Below, in pieces: positions 11,501 to 20,042 of a stretch of 64,000 nucleotides of DNA. Source of the stretch: Chrysophaeum taylorii (taxonomy: Eukaryota; Sar; Pelagophyceae; Pelagomonadales; Pelagomonadaceae); contig JAQMWT010000101.1 of the NCBI GenBank assembly GCA_029834535.1, forward strand, positions 1 through 64,000, read 5' to 3'. The position numbers and the translations under genes were made by a program. Position 1 is the first letter of the stretch; each line of letters starts with the position of its first letter. A model generated the notes under the pieces. It saw nothing but the letters and a program-made list of their open reading frames with translations, was not told the DNA's origin and made no database searches.

Positions 11501-11586
11501 CTCCGACCAGCGACGAGGCGAGAAACAGGAGGTTGTCCAACCTTCAGGCCTTCCTCGACCAAGCGCACCAGAAACAGATGATGTAA
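8560..11586 (+). CDS. large acidic protein with GRAM-like region
   Basis: Intronless frame of 1008 residues. Residues 1-290 are low-complexity and very acidic (Asp/Glu-rich), probably disordered. From about 310 to 630 lies a folded part with no family I can name. Residues about 670-860 look like a GRAM/PH-type fold: FRIADTDGDALFYD, then LVAGRLYVAASGCYW, VVPYFTLARVEL and finally ARVALVDTSGRATLFF, the spacing of beta strands seen in GRAM domains, split by an acidic loop of Asp residues. The C-terminal 150 residues are Ser/Pro-rich. If the GRAM reading is right it may bind membrane lipids. The start is the first ATG after a stop-rich region. Composition (very high GC3) matches other host genes here. 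The GRAM assignment is tentative. Confidence 0.6.
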   Translation: MAAESSLALSAAESERLRSLLAGDDDDGDDEDELTFGTPSADIVGDESPGDEGAVGSTMLPADSDALGDTPNADGPEESDGLEEDAQRDRPEEDAGGYEDERPAERAGRARGVDDENAAELPSDGKNVEVTADEENAEAAIEVGPEEAIIEADVQEDVTSQGGVADSLGVDEASQASEAAAAAEALSPCELTRDVSQRFRGSWMAKIDRPNVPVTSFVPSTPPGGQPAERDPPSRQSKNPFVDDDAFEKSPSNDNDPGGLEEVDNDAVVDDSASKSRRLEQDGEERQHRASASSEAAAAPLAVLEDERLCLPTSLLVCRHGHGLRLRGRHAWSLPLDASTVWSIAAELCATVLVGYGFVCRELCSGDCGAFAVNHACGPELPALVATRPQQPTKSSPASSSPRLVVASGALPSKRRALVAGVLVVPGSLGPTPSEDAIAARALAELRAAVEENVLGRVPNRDSPDELDFAGPRRRRVLAREDDCCDPTFVADLRRAFAAELDGNLVAYAKPLDEMVGKEELRAAQLMALLSPAYSAAGVAIPRPGRAPPLSSFPLLGARPELVGVFPEGGNDSTTTDVVAERLLDEAARRREDSGDDAKPLTARVIDELREWSSAEASARTRRKAAAVAARLQNAETHAFALVRTLAEDRKKFAKRRVSLFTSSSSERKFASLFRIADTDGDALFYDCAAFSVPAKRAGAAPGGGALVAGRLYVAASGCYWHTAGVLGLGGGSQAVVPYFTLARVELRHGLVDDDDIDDDDDDGTSLPPRWDHQATSSADKLGQLKAGARRAAAAVSVAAAKAVETVANLADERLARVALVDTSGRATLFFLPPSPTVPEHARRVVDLLQIAKAVDDDARKHNQKRGGQTLATPDAGRDEVAILERVQKISEISERNARLLDAATAAYSGSATSSDASSLAALAERGLGAVKRIPSSLSMLSGGSSSPKPPDPSPDRTPTDERAVVAEILAGRSAASDTPPPTSDEARNRRLSNLQAFLDQAHQKQMM

Positions 11587-11661
11587 CGCCGTATTCTAAC
11601 GGTTATTGTCTACTGTTAGAAAGAGATTTTTTTTCTGACCACTCCGTCTGTCGCGCTCTTC

Positions 11662-12963
11662 ATGCACGAGGGGCGTCGAAAAACGTTTAAGAAGGCAGCA
11701 ACCGAACGGGCACCGACGTTCAAGCACGACGACAACTTCGCATTCGCGAACTCGGTACCGTTTGCGTTTTCGACCTTTCGCCCGCCGAAGATCGGCGACG
11801 TCGTTGTCGCCCCCTTTGGTGAACTGGGAGACTTGTGGCCCCCGGGCGAGGCGAAGACGCTCGAGGCAACTCGCGCGCACTGTAGCTGCTACACGTGCAC
11901 GCACAAGGGGTCGTGCGGCTCCATCACGCTGAGAATCACCCGCGAGTCCCACCAGTACGCCAGCAGTAACGCGTTCGAGGACGTCCGCCGCTGCGTGGCG
12001 GCGAGCGAGGTCGCGAGACCGCTCGCAGATGCAACCCCGCTCCACGCCGCCCTCGCTCTCAAGTCGAAGGACGACGTCGTGCGCGCGCTCCTCCGACAGC
12101 GGCCGCGAGACGCGAGAGTCGCCTCCTCGGGTTTGTACGCGCTCCACGTCGCGCTCGAAGCCTACGAGGGCTCCGCACAGCTCGCCCCGGCCACCATTCT
12201 TTCACTTTTGGAGAAGAATAGGGAGGCCGCCTCGGTGCCGCTGGCCGAGGCCGACCCCGCTCACCCCGTCGGCGGATTCGCGTTGCACGCGGCCGTCCAC
12301 GCGAGCCGCGACGTGCTCGTTGTCTCGGGCCTCCTCCAGGCCTTTCCGCGCGCTGCGCGCGAAACCGACCTCCGGGGCGAGCTGCCCATACACACGGCGA
12401 TGCGCCTCGGCGCCTCGGACGCGGTCTGCGCGGCCCTCGTCGACGCATTCCCCGAAGCCGCGAAGATGCCGTACCCCGCCCCGCTCCAGGTTCCTCTTCA
12501 CGACGTCCACGCTAACCTCCAGTCCCAAGAAACCCCGCGCGCCATGGACGACGCCCCCGAAAAGAAAAAGGAGCCGCTCACCAAGCAGGCGACGCTCTCC
12601 TCCCCGACGCTCCTCGTGGCGGCTTTGCTTCTTCGCCGCCGCGCCTACGGCGCTCTTCGCTGCGCCGGTCGCACGGGCCGCCGCGTCGCCAAGCTCCTCG
12701 AGGCGCGATCGGCGCCGCTGGCCATTTTTCGAGCCTTCCCCGGCGCGGCCGCGGCTCACTCTGAGTGCATGCACATGAGGCCGCTCCACGTCGCCGTCAC
12801 CGTCGGCGCTTCGGTCGCCGTCATCAAGGCTCTAGCGCGAGAGCCCGAGTCTCATTCACGAGACGGTAACAACAACCTCCCGCTCCACATCGCCATCTTG
12901 CGCCGCGCCCCCGCCTCCATCATGCTCGCCCTCCGTCCGCCACCAGCTCTCATCAATGGCTAA
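11662..12963 (+). CDS. ankyrin-repeat-like protein
   Basis: Intronless frame of 433 residues. Several ankyrin-like units are visible: TPLHAALALKSKDDVVRALL (about 136-155), YALHVALEAYE, FALHAAVHASRDVLVVSGLL, LPIHTAMRLGASDAVCAALV, then after a charged Lys-rich insert MRPLHVAVTVGASVAVIKAL and LPLHIAILRRAPASIMLAL. The pattern fits the diverged ankyrin repeats common in microalgal genomes. The N-terminal 90 residues contain a Cys/His cluster (CSCYTCTHKGSCGS) of unknown role. It is a likely protein-binding scaffold; no partner can be inferred. Only 75 bases separate it from the gene before, same strand. Confidence 0.7.
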   Translation: MHEGRRKTFKKAATERAPTFKHDDNFAFANSVPFAFSTFRPPKIGDVVVAPFGELGDLWPPGEAKTLEATRAHCSCYTCTHKGSCGSITLRITRESHQYASSNAFEDVRRCVAASEVARPLADATPLHAALALKSKDDVVRALLRQRPRDARVASSGLYALHVALEAYEGSAQLAPATILSLLEKNREAASVPLAEADPAHPVGGFALHAAVHASRDVLVVSGLLQAFPRAARETDLRGELPIHTAMRLGASDAVCAALVDAFPEAAKMPYPAPLQVPLHDVHANLQSQETPRAMDDAPEKKKEPLTKQATLSSPTLLVAALLLRRRAYGALRCAGRTGRRVAKLLEARSAPLAIFRAFPGAAAAHSECMHMRPLHVAVTVGASVAVIKALAREPESHSRDGNNNLPLHIAILRRAPASIMLALRPPPALING

Positions 12964-13668
12964 AATTTATTCCATCTGAACTTCTATAATATAAATTGGG
13001 TGACTGACTGACCCTAATAACAAAGAAAGAAAGAAACAAAGAAAGAAAGAAATTACGCGCCGCTCTGTGACATCGTCACCATATTTATTACACTGCGGTC
13101 GGTTTTTTTTTTCACGCTGCTGCCAATCTGCGTGAGCTCCCCCGCTTGCGCGACACGGGCGGGATCGCCGCGCTCTCGGACCACGGAAAAAAAAAGCTTC
13201 TCGAAAACGCTGCCGCACAGCGAGGACGACGAGCGGCTCGATGGTCGCGGGTACCGGATATATCTGCCGCGACAGGAGGACACACACAATGGCCCGCGCG
13301 CAGTCTGCTGTGCCCCCTGCCGTGGTCGGCACTAGGAACTCTCGCATCACGGCCGACCGTGAGGGCCATGCGTTGGCGTTCGAGCTGGTTCGCCACGGTA
13401 CCCGTGGCGTGCGCTACGATAGCGGCGCACCCGCCTTGAAGCATCCGCTGCCCAATTTCTATCTATCACTTGCGGAAGAAGAATCGCAGCCGAGTCGCAC
13501 GCCACGCCGTCCCTAGGCCAAGCTCCTTGAAAGAAGAAAGGCACTGCCATTGCAAGAAGCTCGAGCCGCTAGGCTCTTTGTTTTTGGAGCACTCCGTGGT
13601 CAACGTCTTGAAAAAGTGACCCACTCCGTGTGTGTGTGTGTGTGCTGACGTCAGACGAAAGATTTCCA
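12964..13668. other. intergenic with microsatellites and CRE-like palindrome
   Basis: No supported gene. It contains AAAG-type repeats (13021-13052), a TG run (13629-13644) and a perfect TGACGTCA palindrome at 13646-13653, 16 bases before the desaturase start. Such a site binds bZIP factors in other eukaryotes; a role here is only a guess. A short plus-strand frame at 13241-13516 has no recognisable homology. Confidence 0.4.
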
Positions 13669-15021
13669 ATGGTGTGGTTGGCATGGTTGGTATCGATAGC
13701 ACCGAGGTCGGCGAGTTTGAGTCCGCAGGCGTCGTTGCCATTGAAAATCAACAATAATTGGGTCGACGTTGCGGAATATGCATCCAAGCACAAGGGCGGG
13801 CGGTGGTTGCTCGAGTACGCTCGCGGCAAGGATGTGACCTTCCTGTTCAACGCCATCCACGTCATGAATCCGGCCTCGGCGCACGCGGCGCTGTCGATCT
13901 TGCCTCGGGTCGACGAGCCGCCAGCAGTTCGAGACCGCGTCTTCTCGTTTTCAAAGCCCCCGAAGATCCGCGCGGAGTCGCCAGAGGTGGAGTCCGAGTT
14001 CCGCGCGGAACTCCACGACATGATCCGGCGACGATTCGACGGGGACGCCGCCAAGACCAAGGCGACACCGGCGCATTGGGTGCGCACGACGCTGCTGTTC
14101 GCGCTCACGGCAAAGTGCTGGCTCGACTGGGCGCGCGGCGACGTGGCCGCTGCGGTCGTTCTTCCGTTCGCGCACTGGCTCCTCGCCGCGCACACGTGCC
14201 ACGACGCCACACACGGTGCGCTCTCGACCAATCCGACGCTCAATTACTGGATGCAGTTCACGGCGCACCCGTTTTTTTTCAACGTCTTTGTCTGGATCCC
14301 GCAACACATGCTTTCGCATCATCAGTTCACCAACGACCTCGACGACGTCGACCTCCACCACTTCGCACCCGCCACGCTCTCGACCAAAGTCGACGACTAT
14401 GGTGGCGGTTACAAGAACGGCCGCGCCTGGACATTTCTCTTCAAGGGGTGTCTGACGACTGTTGGCACGTGTCTTCTGCAGCCGTGCCGGACCATCTTCG
14501 ATTGGAAAACGCCCAACTTCGACGAGAACATCACCCCGGTCCCCGAGGTCGTTTCCAAGGCGACCATCGCGCTCTCGACCCTCCCTTCTTTCGCAACGTT
14601 GCTTTGGCCACTCCTCTTCCACGACGACGGCGCCACTCTAATCTCGATCGCCTTTTTGACCCTCTGGCCGTGGGTTGGCTCGTCGCTCGTATGGACGACC
14701 ATGACGCAAACATCGCACGTCCAGGCGGCCTGCCAGGACCAGGATGCGGGTTGCTGGACGGCGCGCCAGATTGGAGCCTCCTTGGACTACTCGGTCCACG
14801 ACGCGAGGGAACACGCGCTCGTTTCGATGCTCACGGGAGGGCTCAACGCCCAGGCGCTCCACCACGCCGTCCCCACCATCTCGCAGTGCCATCTGGCTGG
14901 AATATACGACGAGTACGTCCACATATGCGAAAAGCACAATGTATCGCGCAGTACCTCCCGCGACATCGGCACTGCGGCGGCCGACTGCGTCGACTTCGTC
15001 TTCGCCAACAATAAAAGTTAA
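13669..15021 (+). CDS. front-end fatty acid desaturase, delta-5/delta-4-like
   Basis: Intronless, 450 residues from the ATG at 13669. The N-terminus is a cytochrome b5-like domain (WVDVAEYASKHKGG, then FLFNAIH) in which the usual HPGG is HKGG. The membrane desaturase part has three histidine boxes: HDATH (178-182), HMLSHH (213-218) and QALHH (395-399), the last with the Gln that marks front-end desaturases. HDATHG, HHQFTND and HHAVPTISQCH resemble delta-5/delta-4 enzymes of thraustochytrids and oomycetes. These enzymes are ER membrane proteins that use cytochrome b5 reducing power to insert a double bond between an existing one and the carboxyl end of C20/C22 acids. Regioselectivity cannot be read from sequence. 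A GTG-started extension of 13 residues upstream runs through a TG microsatellite and is not used. Confidence 0.88.
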   Translation: MVWLAWLVSIAPRSASLSPQASLPLKINNNWVDVAEYASKHKGGRWLLEYARGKDVTFLFNAIHVMNPASAHAALSILPRVDEPPAVRDRVFSFSKPPKIRAESPEVESEFRAELHDMIRRRFDGDAAKTKATPAHWVRTTLLFALTAKCWLDWARGDVAAAVVLPFAHWLLAAHTCHDATHGALSTNPTLNYWMQFTAHPFFFNVFVWIPQHMLSHHQFTNDLDDVDLHHFAPATLSTKVDDYGGGYKNGRAWTFLFKGCLTTVGTCLLQPCRTIFDWKTPNFDENITPVPEVVSKATIALSTLPSFATLLWPLLFHDDGATLISIAFLTLWPWVGSSLVWTTMTQTSHVQAACQDQDAGCWTARQIGASLDYSVHDAREHALVSMLTGGLNAQALHHAVPTISQCHLAGIYDEYVHICEKHNVSRSTSRDIGTAAADCVDFVFANNKS

Positions 15022-15030
15022 TAATCGCCG

Positions 15031-15520
15031 TCCTCCTCCTCCTCCTCCTCCTCCTCCTCCTCCTCCTCCTCCTCCTCCTCCTCCTCGAGCGAATTATTAT
15101 TCCGGCGACCGGCTGCCGCGTACATCCTAGCGTCTTCTTCTTCTTCTTCCCCTCCTTCCGGTGTGGTGTGGTGTGCTACTTAGTTATTACAAGTGCAGGC
15201 CAGTAAGTTCACCTAGTCCCAATCTCTAACCCCAGAGAGTTCACCTGGTCCCAGTAAGTTTCGTATAAGTTTAGTTAGTTACCTGGTCAGTAAGTTCACC
15301 TAGCTCACACCAACTCCCTTGAGCTCGTCGCTCTCGCCTCCGCCAATCTAAGCTGCTTTGATCCGCACGCGCCGCCAACCTTTGAGTTTACTCTAAAAAC
15401 CCTTTACTCTAAAAACCCCAGTATGTTCACCTGGTCCAGTTTCACCTGGTCACTCAGTTCACCTAGTCCCATCTCCAACCCCTGTAAGTTCACGTGGTCC
15501 CAGTAAGTTCACCTACAGTG
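15031..15520. repeat. TCC microsatellite and GTTCACCT-rich repeat
   Basis: Ten bases after the desaturase stop a TCC tract runs from 15031 to about 15086. From 15200 to 15520 the word AGTTCACCTRGTCCC recurs in variants (for example 15208, 15240, 15293, 15448, 15486 and 15506), a diffuse interspersed repeat. Inside it, CAATCTAAGCTGCTTTGATC (15344-15363) recurs exactly at 44711-44730 upstream of the CDIN1 gene, followed in both places by a GAGTTTACTC word. Confidence 0.65.
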
Positions 15521-16100
15521 CGCGTGTAGACGCCGGGAGGGGGCTTATCGGTATTGCGCAGCACGTGTGGGTAGGGTGGAGTCGTCGACCCAGATGAGTA
15601 TATCCTCGGGGTTGCCGATCGACAGAGAGCCACGTAGAGCTGGACGTGGCAGAAGACGGGCTTGGGAAAGAGGACGCCGACCTCGCGGGGCGTCTGGCCC
15701 TGGCTCTTGTTGATCGTTTGGCGTAGGCCGGCCTTAAGGGATACAGGTTGGAGGAGCCTCGGTGACAACGACACGATCGATCATGTATCTGGTACCGTTG
15801 CAGTGGCCGTGCGACGGGTCGAGGTTGCGAAGACATTAAGCTCGCGATCAAAGTCAGCATGCCGTTGGTTGTCAGGGAATTGAAAACTCGACTGTAAAGA
15901 GCGAGGCGTCGGCTTCCGACCCAACCTAGTCGGCCGAAAAGAACTCCGACGCCTCGTCTCCGGGAAAGGCCGCGGTCATGCGCGCGTTGTCAGCATCGAC
16001 AACATCGTTTCGACGGGGCGTGAGAATGGCGCGCTGGCTAAAAGAGCCGCCGCGGGTCGTGGAAATAGTCTGCGAGGTCGCCGTAGACGGCTTGGAGGAT
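15490..16100 (-). mobile_element. Helitron helicase C-terminal remnant
   Basis: Read on the minus strand, pieces in different frames spell the C-terminal end of the Pif1-like helicase of Helitron rolling-circle transposons: RAILTPRRNDVVDADNARM, AFPGDEASEFFSAD, FNSLTTNG, NLDPSHGHCNGTR, TINKSQGQTPREVGV and PVFCHVQLYVAL. These match the family order (ILTP..N..VD, FPGE..YLSAD, F.NSL, NLDP..G.CNGTR, TINKSQGQTL..VG, PVFSHGQLYVALSR). At least two frame changes and a stop interrupt it, so it is dead. The replication-initiator domain is absent. No Helitron terminus was identified. Confidence 0.85.
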
Positions 16101-16164
16101 CACTGTCTGGCTCTCGCGCCTAACTGATCCTTACTCTCGCACCTACCTGATCCTTACCCTAAAT

Positions 16165-16221
16165 CGAGGGACAAACAAACAAACAAACAGACAGACAGAC
16201 AGACAGACAAACATCTGTCGA
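16165..16221. repeat. AAAC/AGAC microsatellite
   Basis: An AAAC tract merges into an AGAC tract (about 16168-16212) just past the stop codon of the hydrolase gene on the minus strand. A TTA tract follows inside the coding end. Confidence 0.8.
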
Positions 16222-18037
16222 TTAGTAGTTAGGATTATCATTATTATTATTATTATCGTCGTTATGCGCGGCGTGGTGTCGAGATGATCGGCGAGTCGCG
16301 CGGCGTCGCCGATACCGTCGGCGGATGATGGCGAGGAGCTTGGAGACACGCCTCGTGGCGGCGTTAGAAGAAGAAGAAGAAGAAGGAGGAGAAGAAGAAG
16401 AGATGATGGGGCTCGGCGCAACAACAGCAGGCGGGGACGACGCGGCGTCGTCGACAGCAGGTTGCGGGCGGCGGTGTCGTCGTCGGGCGGCGCGGCGAGA
16501 TAGGCGCGGCTCGGCGAGCACGGAAGCAACGAATTCGGCGACGTTGCGCCTGGCGTCGGGCCACGCGGGGGCGAAGGCAAATGCCTGAAAGGCGTGGCAC
16601 TCGCCGTCGTAGATGTTGACCTTGACGTCGGCGCCCGCACGGCTCGCGCGGTCTGCCCACTCGCAAATCGAGTCGCGCAAAACTTCGCGCCCGCCGACGT
16701 GGATCAAAATAGACGTGTCGCGGAGAGAACGGAGCTGTCGATTGGAGGCGGCGGCGGGCGAGACGAGGGCGCGGTGGTCGGCGCGACGTTCGGTGCGGTG
16801 ATACATGTCGCGGAAGGCGCGCTTGGAGGCGAGACCGTAGGAGGGGACGATGTCGGCGTCGGTTTCGTCGCTGGCATAGGCGCGCGCGGGGTCGAGGTCA
16901 ACCAATGGCGAGAGGAGGACTGCGGCGCGAGGCACGACGTCGACGCGCTCGAGCGTGAGGAGCGCAGCGAGCGCGAGCGCGCCTCCGGCCGAGTCGCCGC
17001 CGAGAAGGAGACGCTCGGGGGGCACGCCGCTCGCCAAGACGGCCCTAATCCCCCCGAGCGCGTCGACGAGGGCATCGGGGAATCGGGCCTCGGGCGATCT
17101 GCGGTACTCGACGAGGAGGGTCCGGACGCCGCAGGCCGCGGCGATGCGGGCGACCATCTCGCCGTTGGTCACGCTCGAGCCGACGATGAATCCGCCGCCG
17201 TGCAGGTAGACGAGGGTCGGGGCTCCGGGTCGCGTATCGCAGCCCGTGGGTTCGAACCAAAAGTACCTCGGTGCCGTCCCTTCGCGGTGGACGAGCTCGC
17301 CCGGCTGGAGAGGCGGGCCTCGAAGAGGAGGAACCAAGCCGGAGAACGCGCGCCTCAACGGGAGCTTACCGGGGAGTCGGGGAGCTCGTCGACGCCGCGA
17401 GGGCCACGGCATCGCGCGCACCTCTTCGGCCCGCCGCACCCGGACGCCGCGGGGTAAGCCGAGCCTGCCCCTCACGAAGACGGGGGCGACCACGTTGTGC
17501 ATCGATCCCAGCGTCTGCGGAAGTCGTAACCTTAAGACCACCCTAACGAGAACGCACCTCGAGCGCGTGGCGGAGCTTGCGGAGGCGTCGGGCCTTGGTA
17601 TGGTCCGAGAGCTCGGGGGAGAGGACGTCGTGGTCTTCGATAATCTGGCGAATGAACTTGACGACCATCGCCTCGCACCGGCGCTGGACCCAGCGTCGCG
17701 GCTCGGACTCGACGACCGTCGCGCACGCGGGCGCCCACGACTCCCTTCGAGCCTCGTCGCGCCGAGCCGGTGACGTCGCTGCTCGAAGCGCCGACGTCGC
17801 GATGGTTCCTGGAACGAGGGCTTCGTCCATCAAGTCCTGGAGCCGGGCGCCTGCCGAGAGGTTTGCGCTCACAACCAGCGTCTCCTCGGCGGCGGCCAGT
17901 TGGTGGTACGCGCGCGCGAGCTCTTCGGTCGTCTTTTCGACCTGATTCGCCTCCCCAATGGGCCGCTGCTGCTGCTGCAAGAGTCGGGCAACGGCGTAGC
18001 CGAGCACGGCAAGGACGAACCGCTCAAGTGGCGGCAT
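16222..18037 (-). CDS. hormone-sensitive-lipase-type alpha/beta hydrolase
   Basis: I join two frames by a 43-nt intron (17515-17557): donor GTGCGT, acceptor CCGCAG, phase 0, giving RKLRHALE then TLGSMHNVV. The product is 590 residues. Residues 1-25 are a hydrophobic anchor; 26-160 form an alpha-helical N-domain. The hydrolase core has the oxyanion motif HGGG (about 265), nucleophile elbow GDSAGG (Ser about 335) and catalytic His in CHAFQ (about 466). The acid residue appears as Glu in GGREVLRDS (about 436), where the family often has Asp. This architecture fits the HSL/arylacetamide-deacetylase group, which cleaves lipid or other esters. The C-terminus is a long low-complexity Arg/Ser/Asn tail. 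Without the splice the downstream frame would lack an ATG near its start. Confidence 0.82.
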
Positions 18038-18038
18038 C

Positions 18039-18854
18039 CTACGCCGAATTAGGGCCGGCGCGGCAGGGGCTTTGGTCGGTTGAAAGGGGGGCTAGGATGC
18101 GAGTCGAGTAGAGTGGCGTAAAGCACGAGCTTTTCGAAAGCTTGGCACTACGTTGCATCTTTTTCTCATTTTGCAACAAATAGGCGGTTTCCTCGTCGTC
18201 GAGGTCGCCAAGTCTTGTTGCGTCCTCCGCCACGTACTCGAGGAATTCGTCCATACGTTGTTCGCGACGAAGACGACGCATGCGCGCACGCTGCGCTTCG
18301 TGCTCGCGGTCCAACGCCATGATTGCAGACTTGTGGTACCTGCATCAGCTTGTTTCCTTGTAGCATCGCGCACTCGCTCGTGACGCAGACGATCAGCCTC
18401 GCGTTCGTCCTCGAGCGCGCGCGAATCGAGTCCTCGACGCCAGCTTTATGGGCTTCTTCTAAACAATCATCACGCCGTTGCTGGCGACTACGACGATTGC
18501 CCTCTGGTTCCCGCTGACATGCAAGATCGCAGCCTCGTCTCCAACTCGTGTAGCTTCCCTGCCAGTCTCGCGCGTTGCGACAGCGCGCAGACGATCAGCC
18601 TCGCGTTCGTCCTCGAGCGCTCGAATCGCTTCCTCGTCGCCAGCTTGCGCTTCTTCTAATCGATCATCAAGCCGCTGTGCAATTGCAACACGCTCGGCCT
18701 CGCGTTGACGCTCAAGTACCATCGCCGCATCCTCGTCGCCCGCGGCAACAGCTTCACGACGAGCGGCCCGCAAGCGCCCGACCTTCTCGCGATTGACCGC
18801 ATGTTCGTGCTCGAGAAAGCCATCGTCTCGAACACGGACGGTTTGTCTCGTCAT
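18039..18854 (-). CDS. coiled-coil protein with ~34-residue repeats, exons uncertain
   Basis: From the ATG at 18854 (MTRQTVRVRDDGFLEHEH) the frame encodes a highly charged helix made of repeats of about 34 residues: AAGDEDAAMVLERQREAER, then AGDEEAIRALEDEREADR, then a third unit ending VGDEAAIL. Further copies follow downstream after a probable short intron (about 18459-18520), one with the same LEDEREADRLR word in a frame shifted by two bases in a CG run. The last stretch (18320-18039) encodes MALDREHEAQRARMRRLRRE and an acidic helix. It is likely a filament or scaffold-type coiled coil with no named family. It could also be a decaying gene; splicing and the CG-run shift need transcript data. 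Confidence 0.45.
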
Positions 18855-19227
18855 CGCGGGCCGCGCGGCGGTCCGCCGTCGCTCTCCACGAAGGCGCGAG
18901 CCATGGCGCGGTTTACCGCGAGAGAAACCGGAAGACGTCCGTCCTAAGCAGTCTTGCGTCCTATAGGTAATTTCTCTTTCTAGCAAGTTAGAATGAATCT
19001 ACAATTAAGAACCACCTAAGCGCGCCGAAATTCAGGGGTCGAGGAGTGTGGGCAACAGGTGGTTTTTATGTGCGCAAACGACGCGTCTTGGGCCCCTCTA
19101 CGCGCAGAAAAACCGCGAAGATCCAAGTCGACGGTGTGTGAAAGTTTCTAGAGCACGACTAAATTCGCCTTGTCAGAAATTAATTAATTAATTAATTATA
19201 GACTCAAATTAAGAACTCTCCTTAAAA

Positions 19228-19924
19228 ATGAGTTCTAGAGGTGAGAAGACCATCACAGACTCGTCCGCGAGGTCCCCGTGCTACCGCCACACTGGCGGCA
19301 GCGCCCAGGGCGATCTTGGACCTTATTTTCATACCAACCCCCCACCCCACCCGGGACAGACGGTGGACGTTGGAAGAATTTTGAATGACGTGCAGAAGAA
19401 GATCCTCAAGCCGACGGCCAAGGACCTGACGTGCCACGAGATCCTGAGAGACGCCGGGGGGCGAAGGGGCGACGCAGAAGCTCGCCGCGAGCAAGCTCGA
19501 CGCCCTCGGCATCGTCAAGGCGCACTGCGGCGTCGCCAACGATCCAGACCGTATCGCCCAGCTCGAACGCGCAGCGAGACTCGCCTCTTCGGTCTCCGAA
19601 ATCACGCGCATCAAGCAAACGGAGAGAAAGTCGAAAAAGGAAGCTCAGCAAGCCAGTCTACTCGACCTCGCGCCCAAGGCGGTCGCCAAACTCAAATCCA
19701 AAGGCAACGACGTCACAAAGATCACGGTCCGCGAGATCACCTCCATCCTCGGCCGCTACTTCGGCGTGGCCGAGCTCAAGGGTGACAAAGCGGCCCACGT
19801 CAAGGCCTTGCAGGACGCCATCGAGGTCAAACTTGACGCCCTCAGCGCGGTCCAGTTGGTCGACACCGGCACGCTCGGCCCGACGCCGAGCCCGATGACG
19901 ACGACGATAACGAGGAAAAAATAG
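19228..19924 (+). CDS. SAP-like helical protein with an apparent frameshift
   Basis: The plus-strand frame begins MSSRGEKTITDSS and carries VGRILNDVQKKIL and TCHEILRDAG, then continues in the next frame from about 19470 with GATQKLAASKLDALGIV, ERKSKKEAQQASLLDLAP and a C-terminal ITVREITSILGRYFGVAEL to a stop at 19924. One extra base in the G-rich stretch 19450-19475 explains the change, and I see no GT-AG intron there. The TVREITSILGRYFGVAELKG segment resembles a SAP helix-extension-helix. Total about 230 residues, basic. It may be a host gene with a sequencing error, a pseudogene, or part of a repeat family. Confidence 0.45.
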
Positions 19925-20042
19925 GTTGGGTTGTGATTATTCCTAATGTAGATTCATTCTACTTCCACAACAACAAAAAGTTCAAGTAATAAACAAAAGT
20001 CTACTAATTATGTAAAAATACACACACCGGAAATATCATTCA

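Noticed and set aside
13241-13516. 91-residue plus-strand frame before the desaturase
   Set aside because: No recognisable family; alternative frames are equally open in this GC-rich stretch.
13630-13668. Extended desaturase start at 13630
   Set aside because: It needs a GTG start and reads through a TG microsatellite; the ATG at 13669 is sufficient.
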